Below, in pieces: positions 35,781 to 44,781 of a stretch of DNA of 64,000 nucleotides. The notes below the pieces were generated by a model, which was not told where the DNA came from, searched no databases, and saw only the letters and a list, made by a program, of their open reading frames with translations. The stretch covers positions 1 to 64,000 of the forward strand of contig NZ_LLXZ01000004.1 of NCBI RefSeq assembly GCF_001440395.1, in the 5' to 3' direction. Source of the stretch: Bradyrhizobium jicamae (lineage in GTDB: Bacteria; Pseudomonadota; Alphaproteobacteria; Rhizobiales; Xanthobacteraceae). How positions within the stretch are numbered: the stretch's first letter is position 1; each line of letters begins with the position of its first letter. The translations under genes were made by a program, and so were the position numbers.

Positions 35781-36568
35781 GCATGGTCCCGACATTGCTG
35801 AAGGTCGAAGCCTTGAGCAAATCCTATGGCGGCGTCCACGCCGTGCGCGCCGTGTCGTTTGAATTGCGCGCCGGCGAAATCCTGGCACTGATCGGGCCCA
35901 ACGGCGCGGGAAAGAGCACCTGCTTCGACATGCTCAACGGCCAGAACACGCCGGACAGCGGCCGCATCACGCTTTTGGGCGAGGATACGATCGGCCGCAA
36001 ACCACGCGCGATCTGGCGGCTCGGCGTCGGGCGTACGTTTCAGATCACCGCGACGTTCCCGACCATGACCGTGCGCGAGAATGTGCAGGTGGCGCTGGTG
36101 TCGTATGGCCGGCAATTGTTCAATCTCTGGGGTTCGACCGCGAAGTTCGCGCGCGACGAGGCGGGGCGGCTGCTCGATCTCGTCGGCATGGGCGGCTATG
36201 CCGAGCGTCCCTGCGGCGAGCTTGCCTATGGCGACCTCAAGCGGCTGGAGCTTGCGATCGCACTCGCCAACCAGCCGAGACTGTTGCTGATGGATGAGCC
36301 GACCGCCGGCATGGCGCCGCGCGAGCGCATCGAACTGATGCGGCTTACCGCGCGCATCGCCCGCGAACAGTCGATCGGCGTGCTCTTCACGGAGCACGAC
36401 ATGGACGTGGTGTTCGAACACGCGGACCGCATTCTCGTCCTGAACCGCGGCAGCCTGATCGCCGAAGGCTCGCCCGAGGAAGTGCGCGGCAATCCGCAGG
36501 TGCGCGCGATCTATCTCGGCGAGGGCCTGGTCTACGACGCGCGTCATCGCGAGGGAGCCGGCGCATGA
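35777..36568 (+). CDS. livG: Liv-type ABC transporter ATP-binding protein (LivG-like)
   Basis: This encodes 263 residues. Walker A is GPNGAGKST, Walker B LLLMDEPTAGM, and the switch His occurs in LFTEHDMDVVF. The signature is the LivG-type variant LAYGDLKRLE rather than LSGGQ. The start overlaps the permease stop and its own stop overlaps the next gene, so the ATPase pair is translationally coupled. It forms a heterodimer with the LivF-like protein to energise uptake. Confidence 0.94.
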   Translation: MSMVPTLLKVEALSKSYGGVHAVRAVSFELRAGEILALIGPNGAGKSTCFDMLNGQNTPDSGRITLLGEDTIGRKPRAIWRLGVGRTFQITATFPTMTVRENVQVALVSYGRQLFNLWGSTAKFARDEAGRLLDLVGMGGYAERPCGELAYGDLKRLELAIALANQPRLLLMDEPTAGMAPRERIELMRLTARIAREQSIGVLFTEHDMDVVFEHADRILVLNRGSLIAEGSPEEVRGNPQVRAIYLGEGLVYDARHREGAGA

Positions 36569-37269
36569 AGCTGCAGGTCGCCGATCTCAACAGCTTTTAC
36601 GGCCCGGCGCATATCCTGTTCGATATCGCGCTCGAGGTTGGCGAAGGCGAGGTGGTGGCTCTGCTCGGGCGCAACGGCGCCGGCAAGTCGACCACTTTCC
36701 GCTCCATTGTCGGCCTGGTCGAGAACCGCTCGGGCCGGATCATGTTCGAAGGCAAGGACGTCTCGCGCGAGCCGACGCATGCGATCGTGCGCGGCGGGCT
36801 CGGCTACGTGCCGGAAGAGCGCCGTATCTTCACCGAGCTGACGGTCGATGAAAATCTCGAAGTCGGCCGCCAGCCGAAGCGACCCAATGCGCCATACTGG
36901 ACGCGCGAAAAACTGTTCACGCTGTTTCCCAATCTCGGCGAGATGCGCAACCGCCCGGGCGGACGCATGAGCGGCGGTGAGCAGCAGATGCTGACGATTG
37001 CGCGGACCCTGATGGGCAATCCGTCGCTGGTGCTGCTCGACGAACCATCGGAGGGCCTGTCGCCCAAAATCGTCGAGCAGATGGTCGACGCCATCCTGGC
37101 AATGAAGAAGGAAGGCGTCAGCATCGTGGTATCCGAGCAGAACCTGCATTTCGCGCGGCTGATTTCGGACCGCGCCTATATCATCGAACGCGGCAAGATC
37201 TGCTTCGGCGGCACGATGGCTGAACTCGACGCGCGGCCCGACATCCGGGACGCGCATCTGTCGTTGTGA
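36565..37269 (+). CDS. livF: Liv-type ABC transporter ATP-binding protein (LivF-like)
   Basis: This encodes 234 residues. Walker A GRNGAGKST, the LivF-type YVPEERRIFTELTVDENL block, the signature MSGGEQQML and Walker B LVLLDEPSEGLSP are all intact. The length and motifs are standard for LivF. It overlaps the livG-like gene by ATGA and is followed 28 bases later by the MarR regulator gene, indicating a single transcript from hnr to marR. Confidence 0.94.
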   Translation: MKLQVADLNSFYGPAHILFDIALEVGEGEVVALLGRNGAGKSTTFRSIVGLVENRSGRIMFEGKDVSREPTHAIVRGGLGYVPEERRIFTELTVDENLEVGRQPKRPNAPYWTREKLFTLFPNLGEMRNRPGGRMSGGEQQMLTIARTLMGNPSLVLLDEPSEGLSPKIVEQMVDAILAMKKEGVSIVVSEQNLHFARLISDRAYIIERGKICFGGTMAELDARPDIRDAHLSL

Positions 37270-37297
37270 TCGGCGAGGGAAAGGGCGGGGGACGCAG

Positions 37298-37753
37298 ATG
37301 GGAAGGAGTGTTTCGCCGAAACGAGCGGTCAAGCCGGCGCGGCCGTCCTATATTCTCGACGAGCAGATCGGCTTCGTCCTGCGTCAGGTCTGGCAGCGCC
37401 ATGCTACGATCTTCGCCCGCGAGATCGGTATCAACCTGACGCCGACGCAATGGGCGGCGGTCTCGAAGCTCGCCGAGACCGGGCCGTGCTCGCAGAACCT
37501 GCTCGGACGGCTGACGGCGATGGATGTCGCGACCATCAAGGGCGTGATCGACCGCCTCACCGCGCGAGGCCTCACCGAGACCAGTCCGGACCCTGAGGAC
37601 GGTCGCCGTCTGCTGGTGAGCCTCACGCGTGCCGGCCAGCAAGTGGCGGAAAAAGCTGCGCCGAATGCGCTGGCGATCTCGCGGGAGACGCTGGCGCCGC
37701 TTGACGCCAAGGAACGTGAGACATTGATCGCGCTGCTCGACAAGCTGCGGTGA
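37298..37753 (+). CDS. MarR-family regulator, candidate NicR-like repressor of the nicotinate regulon
   Basis: This encodes 151 residues with the MarR winged helix-turn-helix: LTPTQWAAVSKLAETGPCSQNLLGRLTAMDVATIKGVIDRLTARGLTETSPDPEDGRRLLVSLTRAG. It closes the hnr-transporter operon. In Pseudomonas and Bordetella the nicotinate genes are repressed by a MarR-type protein responsive to 6-hydroxynicotinate, so this one is the best candidate to bind the shared GTATAC-centred palindromes at 29252, 29405 and 50125-50154. MarR proteins bind such palindromes as dimers. Binding is inferred, not shown. Confidence 0.85.
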   Translation: MGRSVSPKRAVKPARPSYILDEQIGFVLRQVWQRHATIFAREIGINLTPTQWAAVSKLAETGPCSQNLLGRLTAMDVATIKGVIDRLTARGLTETSPDPEDGRRLLVSLTRAGQQVAEKAAPNALAISRETLAPLDAKERETLIALLDKLR

Positions 37754-37762
37754 ATATCCGCG

Positions 37763-38467
37763 CTAGATCAGGCCAAGCACCAGCGCGATTGTGCCCACCA
37801 GAATGAGGCTGACGGCCCAGGTCGTATCCAGGTTGAACCAGCTCTGCGATATGAATTTGAGGCCGAGATAGCGGTAGGCGAGCCACGCGCAACATCCGCC
37901 GGCCGCGACCATCGCTGCGGCGTGGACGATGGCGACCAGCACGGCCATGCCGAGATTCGTGTTAATGAGCGCGCCCGCGGCAGCATGGCCGCGGTCCAGT
38001 TCGGCTTCGCGGCAGAGCCCGAGATAGATCGGCACCAGCATCAGCGCCGCGCCGTGCGCAAGCGCCACCGCGAACGACCACAATCCCAATTGCGCTGGCG
38101 ATATCCGCGCCAACACCCTTGGATGGCGCCGGTTGGCGAGGCGGAAAAGACCGAAGGCGATGACAAGGAGGCTGGCGCCGATCTGGATCGTGCGCTGCCA
38201 TTCGATGACGGCCACGAGCAACGCGAAGGGAAGGATTACGAGCAACATTGCCAGCAGATGGCCGGCCGTGAGCGGTCCCAGCGCAGCCACCAGCGCCCGC
38301 GGACTCCTCTCCATCAATCCGGCCGAAACGGCGAGCGGCCACCCCATGCCCGGGTTGACGCCGTGATAGAGGCCGCTCGCGATGACAGCCAGCCAGAGCG
38401 AAGCGAGTGTCCAGTCGGCTGCGCTCAATGTCAGACCGACGGATAGCAGAACGAATCCGTCGAGCAA
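37763..38467 (-). CDS. Integral membrane protein of unknown function
   Basis: This encodes 234 residues from a TTG at 38467, overlapping the 3' end of the upstream SBP56-like gene by 37 bases. About six hydrophobic spans are visible (e.g. LWLAVIASGLYHGVNPGMGWPLAVSAGL; HLLAMLLVILPFALLVAVIE; TTWAVSLILVGTIALVLGL). YHGVNPGMGW and FAVALAHGAALMLVP carry charged or His residues near membrane edges, reminiscent of small metal or sulfur-related transporters. I do not recognise the family. Its tight coupling suggests a shared role with the SBP56-like protein. Confidence 0.72.
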   Translation of the reverse strand: MLDGFVLLSVGLTLSAADWTLASLWLAVIASGLYHGVNPGMGWPLAVSAGLMERSPRALVAALGPLTAGHLLAMLLVILPFALLVAVIEWQRTIQIGASLLVIAFGLFRLANRRHPRVLARISPAQLGLWSFAVALAHGAALMLVPIYLGLCREAELDRGHAAAGALINTNLGMAVLVAIVHAAAMVAAGGCCAWLAYRYLGLKFISQSWFNLDTTWAVSLILVGTIALVLGLI

Positions 38468-39831
38468 TCGCCGCCGTCGAGCCGGACCTGGTGAGAGCGG
38501 TAACCGTCGGGGAAATTCACCCAGTAGTCTTTCGCCAGTTCGAGGCCACCGTCCGGCTTCGCGTTGGCCATCACCATGGCTCCCGGAACACCATCGGGAT
38601 AGAACTGATTGTCCCAGGTCGAGTAGAGCGAGTTGGTCCAGTACACCCGCTTGCCGTCGCGGCTGATCTCGACCATTTGTGGACCGCCGGCAAAGGCCTT
38701 GCCGTTCGGGTGCGGCGTACGGCGCGCGATCCCGCCGATGTGGACCGAGCCGGCCAGCTTCGGCTTTCTGGGATCACGAACATCGTATTGGCGCATCTCG
38801 CCGGTGCCCCAGCAGGCGACGTAGAGGAACTTGTCGTCCATCGACAGGTCGATATCAGATACCAGCGGGGGGACGGCGCCGAAGCCCTGCAGCAGCGGCG
38901 GCAATTGCTCCTTCGGCGCTGGTTCGGGCGGGATCGTCGCCGTCTTCTCGATGTGAAACTTGCCGCCCTCGCGCCACCAGGTCCAGATCGAGCCTTCGAG
39001 ATTGGTGGTGTCGACCACGACGCCGAGAAAACCGTATTCCCTGATAGGATCATGCGCGGGACGCACTTCCAGCGCCATCTGATGGTTGGCGCCGAGATCG
39101 ATGGTCTGCACATTGCGCCGGGCGCGCAGATCCCAGAAATGAATCCGGTGGCCGTATTTGTTGGAGAGCAGATCCTCGGGAACGATCCCGTTCTCGAATT
39201 GCGGCGGCAGCGCCCACTCGCTCGTCACCATGTAGTCGCGCGGCAGGTTCCACCAGAAGTCATAATGCAATGTCTGCGGACCGCGATCCAGCTCCCAGCG
39301 GCCGAGCACCTCGAACGTCTCGCAATCCATGATGAAGACGCCGGGCGGTCCGTCGGTCCCGTTCTTGCCGCCGCCGCCGAGGGTTGAGATGTAAATGCCT
39401 TCCGGCCCGCAATGGACGGTGTGAGGTCGCGAATATCCCGTCTTCCTGAAGATCTCTTCGGGCTCGATGATCTTGTGGATCGCCGCCTTGGTGGGATCCG
39501 GCTTGGTGTCGACGATGTAGATGCGGGAAGAGCGCATGCCGGGAATGATGAGATAGCGACGCTCGAGGAAGGCGTGTCCGGTCAGCGGCGAGAGCGACGA
39601 CGAGCAGGCGTTCCAGCCGAAATGGTGAAACTCGTCGCCCTTGTTGGGCATCGTCACGGTGTGAACGATCTGGCCATAAGTCGACGAGCCTGGCTTGACG
39701 TCGATCACGGCAAGCGCATCCGGCTTCGAGAAGTCCGGGCTGAGCAGCACGGTATAGGCGAAGCTCTCCGGCGGAGCTTCCATGGCAAGCTTTGGCGAAG
39801 CGTGAAACGTGGGATCGGGCCGAATATTCAT
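38431..39831 (-). CDS. SBP56 family protein (selenium-binding protein/methanethiol oxidase)
   Basis: This encodes 466 residues from ATG 39831 behind a GGGAGG site; the frame upstream of this start is not protein-like. The family is recognised from PDFSKPDALAVIDVKPGSSTYGQIVHTVTMPNKGDEFHHFGWNACSSS, PHTVHCGPEGIYIS, DFWWNLPRDYMVTSEW and the ending RLDGGDCSTDSFCYPSV. SBP56 proteins are beta-propellers; bacterial members oxidise methanethiol to formaldehyde, sulfide and peroxide. No SCO1 or MauG gene typical of mtoX operons is adjacent, so the exact activity is open. Confidence 0.9.
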   Translation of the reverse strand: MNIRPDPTFHASPKLAMEAPPESFAYTVLLSPDFSKPDALAVIDVKPGSSTYGQIVHTVTMPNKGDEFHHFGWNACSSSLSPLTGHAFLERRYLIIPGMRSSRIYIVDTKPDPTKAAIHKIIEPEEIFRKTGYSRPHTVHCGPEGIYISTLGGGGKNGTDGPPGVFIMDCETFEVLGRWELDRGPQTLHYDFWWNLPRDYMVTSEWALPPQFENGIVPEDLLSNKYGHRIHFWDLRARRNVQTIDLGANHQMALEVRPAHDPIREYGFLGVVVDTTNLEGSIWTWWREGGKFHIEKTATIPPEPAPKEQLPPLLQGFGAVPPLVSDIDLSMDDKFLYVACWGTGEMRQYDVRDPRKPKLAGSVHIGGIARRTPHPNGKAFAGGPQMVEISRDGKRVYWTNSLYSTWDNQFYPDGVPGAMVMANAKPDGGLELAKDYWVNFPDGYRSHQVRLDGGDCSTDSFCYPSV

Positions 39832-40051
39832 CGTACTGCCTCCCTGTTTGCCTCGATGGTCAGCAACACGGCTCAGCGGCACGCAGCAGCAAGAAATCAC
39901 AGGGCGTGCTGAGTTCCTCTCGCGAGTGCCGCCGGCCGGGACTTTGCGCAATCGACCATACACCGCAAAGCGGCCGGCGAAAACAACGATGGTGCTACTG
40001 GTTCGGCGGCGGCACGCGCTGCCGGCCCTTATCCTTGAAATCACAGACGTA

Positions 40052-40867
40052 TCAGCCGCGCGCCCTGCGCGCTGCTTGCGCGGCGAGAAACTCGCGCATC
40101 CTCGATTGCGGCTCGTCGGTGTTATACGCGCTTGCGAACGTATCGATGCCGGCAGCGATCGCGGCACGCAGCGGCAGGTCTTCCCAGGCGCGGATCAACG
40201 ATTTCTGCAGGCGCACTGCAGCCGGCGCGCAGTCAAGCGCCTGACGGACGTACGCTTGCACCGCGTCGTCGAGTTGCCCGCGGGGCGTCACCTGTTCGAC
40301 GAATTTCCATTCGAGCGCCTGCGCGGCCGTGAAGCTCTCGCCAAGCAGCAGCATTTGCCGGGCGCGCCCCCAGCCGACCAGCATCGGAAGCAGCGCGGCC
40401 TCGGCGACCGAAGGGATGCCCAGTCTGACTTCCGGCATGCCGAACACGGCGTTATCGGATGCTACGCGGAAATCGCAGGCGGCCGCCATTTCCAGGCCCG
40501 CGCCGAATGCGTAGCTCTGGATGCGGGCAATCGTCGGAACCGGGATGTCGCGCGCCGCCGCCAGGCAGGCGTGCACGCGCGAGATGAACGCATGTGCGCC
40601 AGCGGCATCGCGGAGGGCGGCCATTTCCTTGATATCGGCGCCGCCGATGAAGGCCTTTTCTCCGTCGCCGGTGAGCACCACCGCGCGCAACCGGTCACTC
40701 GCGGCCAGCGTGCCGACTTCTTCGATGAACTCGCCCATCATGGCGCTGTTCATCGTGTTGAGCCGGCGGGCGTTGCAGATCGTGACGGTCGCGACCTGGC
40801 CTTCCCTGAAGTCGTCGAGCGTCACGCGGACCTGCCGCGCCCCTGTGCCTGCGATCTCGCCATCCAT
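40052..40867 (-). CDS. Enoyl-CoA hydratase/isomerase family protein
   Basis: This encodes 271 residues of crotonase fold. The oxyanion-hole segments are GGADIKEM and SYAFGAGLEMAAACD. Both catalytic-type glutamates of enoyl-CoA hydratase appear to be present (GLEMA and GMPEVRLGIPS), unlike the two crotonases at 43.9-45.6 kb. It lies 6 bases after the AidB-like gene in a TetR-aidB-hydratase operon on the minus strand. It could hydrate the enoyl-CoA made by that dehydrogenase. Confidence 0.9.
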   Translation of the reverse strand: MDGEIAGTGARQVRVTLDDFREGQVATVTICNARRLNTMNSAMMGEFIEEVGTLAASDRLRAVVLTGDGEKAFIGGADIKEMAALRDAAGAHAFISRVHACLAAARDIPVPTIARIQSYAFGAGLEMAAACDFRVASDNAVFGMPEVRLGIPSVAEAALLPMLVGWGRARQMLLLGESFTAAQALEWKFVEQVTPRGQLDDAVQAYVRQALDCAPAAVRLQKSLIRAWEDLPLRAAIAAGIDTFASAYNTDEPQSRMREFLAAQAARRARG

Positions 40868-40873
40868 GCCGCG

Positions 40874-42523
40874 TCAGCCGATCGCCGCGCGTTCGACGAC
40901 ACGGCGGAGAGAGGCGTTCGCCCTGAGCGACCCCATCGCCAGATGCGGCCGGTCGATCTTGCTTGCCCGGAAGCAGTCCGACACGAAGTCCGGTGCATGG
41001 CGCAACAGCAGCGAATATTGCACGGCAATCGCGATCTGTTCGGCAAGCCACCTCGCGCCCTGTTCGTCGGAGATCACCTGGTCGATCAAGCTATCGATTT
41101 CGCTCCACAGCGCATTGAGCACAGCCGATCCTGCGACGCGGATTTCACCGCGCAGCGCATCGCGCACCTGCGGTTCACGTCGGAGGACGCGCACGAGGTC
41201 GAGGCAGATGACGTTACCCGAACCTTCCCAGATGCCGTTCAGCGGCGCCTCGCGATAGAGCCGGGCCAGCAGGCCTTCCTCGACATAGCCGTTGCCGCCG
41301 AAGCATTCGAGCAGTTCCGCAACCAGCGGCGGCGTGCGCTTGCAGACCCAGAATTTTGCCAGCGGCACGAGGAAGCGCGAGAGCAGGGCTTCGGTAGCAT
41401 CGGTTGCGGCGAGGTCCTGCGCCTGCGCCGCCCGCATGGTCAGCGCAAGATGCGCCTCGCTCTCCGCGGCAACGTCGGCGAGCACGCTTTGCATGATCGG
41501 CTGATCGACCAGCGCCCGCTGGAACGTGCGGCGATAGCGCGTATGGTGGATGGCCTCAGTCAGTGCCCGGCGAATGATGGCGGCAGAGCTGATCGCGGTT
41601 TCCAGCCGTGTCAGATGGGCCATCTCGATCAGGGTCGGGATGCCCCGGCCTTCCTCGCCGATCTGAATGGCGCGCGTGCCTGCGTATTCGATTTCGGAGG
41701 AGGCATTGGAGCGGTTGCCGAGCTTGTCCTTCAGGCGCTGGATGTAGAAGGGGTTGCGCGTTCCGTCGGATAGCGAGCGCAGCAGGAAGAAGCAGGTCAC
41801 ACCTTTCTCGGTTCTTGCGAGCGTCAGAAATCCATCGCTCATCGGCGCCGAGCAGAACCATTTATGGCCGGTCAGCAGATACTCCGGGCCAAATTCGCCG
41901 TCACCGGCCGGCACGGCGCCCGTTGCCGTGGCGCGCAGGTCGGAGCCGCCCTGCTTTTCCGTCATCGCCATGCCGATGGTGATGGCGCTCTTGTCCCTGA
42001 AATGGAGCGGCCGCGGATCGTAGGCGTTGGCGAGGATTTTCGGTTCGAGCGCGGCGGCCAGCGCGGGATTGTTGCGTATGGCCCTCACCGAGGCATAGGT
42101 CATCGAGGTCGGGCAGTTCACGCCCTGGTCCGTCTGATTCCAGACGTAGCTCAGCGCGGTGCGCGCCGCATGGCCGCCTTCGCGCGCGGTCCAGGCGAGG
42201 GAGTGCACGCCGTCGCCGAACACGAGCTGCATCAATTCATGATAGGCCGGATGAAACTCGACCGCGTCCTTGCGATGACCGAACCGGTCGAACGCGCGCA
42301 GCTCCGGCTGATAGCGATGGGCGAGACGCGCAAGATCCTGCACGCGCTCGTCGCCGGCGAGCTTGCCTGAACTTCTCAGGTGCGGCTCCGCACCATCAGC
42401 GCCCGAGCGCCTGACCGCCTCGACCAGCGCGATGTCGCCTTCAAACAAGTTGATCGACGGCAATGGGGGAGGCTGGTTCGTCACTTCATGGGTGGGCAGG
42501 ATTCTGGCGGCGGACTCACTCAT
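40874..42523 (-). CDS. AidB-like acyl-CoA dehydrogenase family protein
   Basis: This encodes 549 residues from ATG 42523, overlapping the TetR stop by 8 bases. The long acyl-CoA dehydrogenase sequence has FHPAYHELMQLVFGDGVHSLAWT, GVNCPTSMTYASVRAI, FRDKSAITIGMAMTEKQGGSDLR and a C-terminal ECFGGNGYVEEG, all characteristic of the AidB subfamily. E. coli AidB is induced in alkylation stress and binds DNA, but relatives serve in acyl-CoA metabolism. Being sandwiched between a TetR regulator and an enoyl-CoA hydratase favours a catabolic dehydrogenase here. Confidence 0.9.
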   Translation of the reverse strand: MSESAARILPTHEVTNQPPPLPSINLFEGDIALVEAVRRSGADGAEPHLRSSGKLAGDERVQDLARLAHRYQPELRAFDRFGHRKDAVEFHPAYHELMQLVFGDGVHSLAWTAREGGHAARTALSYVWNQTDQGVNCPTSMTYASVRAIRNNPALAAALEPKILANAYDPRPLHFRDKSAITIGMAMTEKQGGSDLRATATGAVPAGDGEFGPEYLLTGHKWFCSAPMSDGFLTLARTEKGVTCFFLLRSLSDGTRNPFYIQRLKDKLGNRSNASSEIEYAGTRAIQIGEEGRGIPTLIEMAHLTRLETAISSAAIIRRALTEAIHHTRYRRTFQRALVDQPIMQSVLADVAAESEAHLALTMRAAQAQDLAATDATEALLSRFLVPLAKFWVCKRTPPLVAELLECFGGNGYVEEGLLARLYREAPLNGIWEGSGNVICLDLVRVLRREPQVRDALRGEIRVAGSAVLNALWSEIDSLIDQVISDEQGARWLAEQIAIAVQYSLLLRHAPDFVSDCFRASKIDRPHLAMGSLRANASLRRVVERAAIG

Positions 42524-43166
42524 GACGCGTACTCCGTTTGGGACTGGAATTCTTGCGGCTGGGATTTTGCCGGTCGACCAGATTGAGCTCGACCAATGCC
42601 AGCGCGTCGACGCCGCTGCCGATTTCGCGTGTGCCGCTCGCGACCATCTGCAGCGCCACGCCGGTGATGGTTGCCCAGAAGTTTTGTGCGGCAACTTGCG
42701 GGCTCGTCATCATCTGCCAGCGCCTTTGCGCCATGAGCTCCGACGTCGCCCGCGCGCCTTGCTCATGCAACCGCTCGAGCGTCGCCTTGATCCGCGGCGC
42801 CAGATCGGCGCGGCGCCGCGCGATCAGCATGGCTTCGATGAAGGCGAGGACGGCGGGCAGGCCCGGGCCAAGCACGGAAGCCGCGAGCATTCGCGTGTAC
42901 TCGCAAACCGATCTGGCCTTCCGCGCCTCGATCTCGGCGGCCTGTCCCGCTTCGAGGATCAGGCGGCCGGCGACCTCGACGAACAGGCCATCCTTGCCAC
43001 CGAAATAATACGTCACCTGGTTTGGGAACACTCCCGCCGCCGCGGCGACCTCGATCACCGAGACGTCGGCAAAGCCGCGTTCGGCGAACAGGCGCGCCGC
43101 GGTCAGAAGGATCTCTCTTCGGGTGTGCTGGGCACCCGCGCGGACAGCACGTTCGGGCATCGACAT
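42516..43166 (-). CDS. TetR-family transcriptional regulator
   Basis: This encodes 216 residues. The N-terminal helix-turn-helix is RREILLTAARLFAERGFADVSVIEVAAAAGVFPNQVTYYFGGKDGLFVEV. The ligand-binding part is divergent, as usual. It is the first gene of the minus-strand operon with the AidB-like dehydrogenase and hydratase and overlaps the next gene by 8 bases. A second TetR gene is divergent across a 93-base gap with palindromic sequences, so mutual control of both operons is likely. Confidence 0.92.
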   Translation of the reverse strand: MSMPERAVRAGAQHTRREILLTAARLFAERGFADVSVIEVAAAAGVFPNQVTYYFGGKDGLFVEVAGRLILEAGQAAEIEARKARSVCEYTRMLAASVLGPGLPAVLAFIEAMLIARRRADLAPRIKATLERLHEQGARATSELMAQRRWQMMTSPQVAAQNFWATITGVALQMVASGTREIGSGVDALALVELNLVDRQNPSRKNSSPKRSTRHE

Positions 43167-43214
43167 GGTGGGAGCAGCCTATACCTATTTTTTGTAACAC
43201 AAACAAAAAACTAC

Positions 43215-43251
43215 TGTTACCATTGACTCCACTTCAAATGGATTGGTAACA
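43215..43251. promoter_or_regulatory. Inverted repeat between divergent TetR genes, candidate operator
   Basis: TGTTACCA (43215-43222) and TGGTAACA (43244-43251) are perfect 8-base inverted arms separated by 21 bases. A further TTGTAACA lies at about 43191. AT-rich sequence surrounds them. They sit between divergent TetR genes and are likely TetR sites. Confidence 0.55.
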
Positions 43252-43259
43252 TTGTTATC

Positions 43260-43931
43260 ATGAGCAAACCCGCAACCGCCGCCAAGGACTGGTCCGACGT
43301 CGTCAGGGGCGCCAAGCGCGAGCTGCTGCTGCGCGCCGCCCGCGACGAGTTCGCCGAGCAGGGGCTGGAGGGCGCCACCATGCGCGGCATCGCGGTTCGC
43401 GCCGGCTGCACCACGGGCGCGATCTATCCGCTGTTCGACAGCAAGGAGGCGATCTACGCCGAGTTGCTGAAGCAGTCGCTCGTGGCGCTCGATGCTTACG
43501 TCGCCGAGGCCGTAGCGGCCGCGCGGACGCCCGAGGTGCAGGTCGAGGCAGCCTGCGGAGCCTTCCTGAACTACTATCTCGATCATCGCTTCGAGATAAA
43601 TCTGGGCCTTTACGCCTTTCGCGGCCTCAAGCGGCTCGGCGTCGGCAAGCCGTCGGATGACGAACTTAACCAGGCGCTGTGGAAGGTGCTGGAACGCATC
43701 GCGGTGCCGTTGACCGAACTGCGCGGCCTCAAACCTGCTGAAGTCCGTCCCTGGGTCGCGCTGCTCACCAGCCAGATGATCGGCGCGCTTGTGCTGCAGA
43801 TCGCAGGGCGGCTCGATTTTCTCGATACCGGCGCGCAAACGCTGCTTCGCATGATGCTGGCGCAATGCCTTCCACCATCGACGGCGCGCAAGGGAGCAAC
43901 GGCCAAGACCGCACGCAAATCAAAACAGTAA
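43260..43931 (+). CDS. TetR-family transcriptional regulator
   Basis: This encodes 223 residues with an N-terminal helix-turn-helix, KRELLLRAARDEFAEQGLEGATMRGIAVRAGCTTGAIYPLFDSKEAIYAEL. It ends in a basic tail (ARKGATAKTARKSKQ). It leads the plus-strand operon encoding two crotonase-family proteins, 13 bases before the first, and is divergent from the other TetR gene. It is probably an acyl-CoA- or acid-responsive repressor of this operon; the effector is unknown. Confidence 0.92.
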   Translation: MSKPATAAKDWSDVVRGAKRELLLRAARDEFAEQGLEGATMRGIAVRAGCTTGAIYPLFDSKEAIYAELLKQSLVALDAYVAEAVAAARTPEVQVEAACGAFLNYYLDHRFEINLGLYAFRGLKRLGVGKPSDDELNQALWKVLERIAVPLTELRGLKPAEVRPWVALLTSQMIGALVLQIAGRLDFLDTGAQTLLRMMLAQCLPPSTARKGATAKTARKSKQ

Positions 43932-43944
43932 GGGAGTAAGCGCA

Positions 43945-44757
43945 ATGGTTCGGATCGAAAAGCAGGGCGCGGTGTGGACCGTCATTCACAGCCGGTTTGC
44001 CGAGGCACGCAACGCGATGGACCCCGACAGTGCGGAAGCGCTGGTCGCAGCCTTCAAGGAATTTGACGCCGACGACAGCGCAAGCGTCGCGGTACTCTGG
44101 GGCGAGGGCGGCGCGTTCTGCGCCGGCTGGGATCTCAAATTCGCCAGCACGCTTTCCGACCGAGAAGCCTTTCAACGTCATGTCGTGGACGGCCTTGCGT
44201 TCCCCACCGGCGCAAACCCCGCGCCGCGCGGTCCGCTCGGGCCGACGCGGCTGGAATTGTCGAAGCCGGTGATTGCTGCGGTGGAGGGACCGGCGGTGGC
44301 CGGCGGCATGGAACTGGCGCTGTGGTGCGACATCCGCGTGATGGCTGAGAGCGCCTATTTCGGCGTCTATTGCCGGCGCTGGGGAATCCCGCTGCTCGAT
44401 GGCGGCAGCGTTCGTCTGGCGCGGCTGGTCGGGCAGGGACGGGCAATGGAGATCATCCTCACGGGTCGCAAGGTCCCGGCGGACGAAGCGCTGCGGATCG
44501 GCATGTGCGAGCAGGTGGTCGAGAGCGGCGGCGCGCGCGCCGCGGCAGAGGCGATGGCGCGGGAGATCGCGCGGTTTCCTCAAGCGGCCGTGCGGGCCGA
44601 TCGCCGCTCGGTGGTCGAAACGTATGGCTTGCCGGTCCGCGAAGCCTTGCGTCAGGAATGGACCAACGGCGTCGAAGCCATCTTCAAGGAGGGCGCCAAC
44701 GGCGCCGCGCGCTTTGCAGCCGGCAAGGGCCGCCACGGCGATTTTGCGAAAATCTGA
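43945..44757 (+). CDS. Crotonase-family protein (enoyl-CoA hydratase-like)
   Basis: This encodes 270 residues. The crotonase fold is clear from WGEGGAFCAGWDLKF and EGPAVAGGMELALWCDIRVM. The first catalytic-type Glu is kept (GGMEL), but the second, normally in a F-G-x-P-E motif, is replaced (YFGVYCRRWGIPLLDGG). It may therefore not be a classical hydratase. It is the second gene of the TetR-led plus-strand operon, 24 bases before another crotonase, suggesting a pathway pair. Confidence 0.88.
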   Translation: MVRIEKQGAVWTVIHSRFAEARNAMDPDSAEALVAAFKEFDADDSASVAVLWGEGGAFCAGWDLKFASTLSDREAFQRHVVDGLAFPTGANPAPRGPLGPTRLELSKPVIAAVEGPAVAGGMELALWCDIRVMAESAYFGVYCRRWGIPLLDGGSVRLARLVGQGRAMEIILTGRKVPADEALRIGMCEQVVESGGARAAAEAMAREIARFPQAAVRADRRSVVETYGLPVREALRQEWTNGVEAIFKEGANGAARFAAGKGRHGDFAKI

Positions 44758-44781
44758 TCTTGCTTTCCGAGGGAGCTGCAG

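Noticed and set aside
25160..37753. Oxidative nicotinate route (NicC, NicX, NicD, NicF)
   Set aside because: No 6-hydroxynicotinate monooxygenase or maleamate-pathway gene is present; Hnr and enamidase indicate the reductive route.
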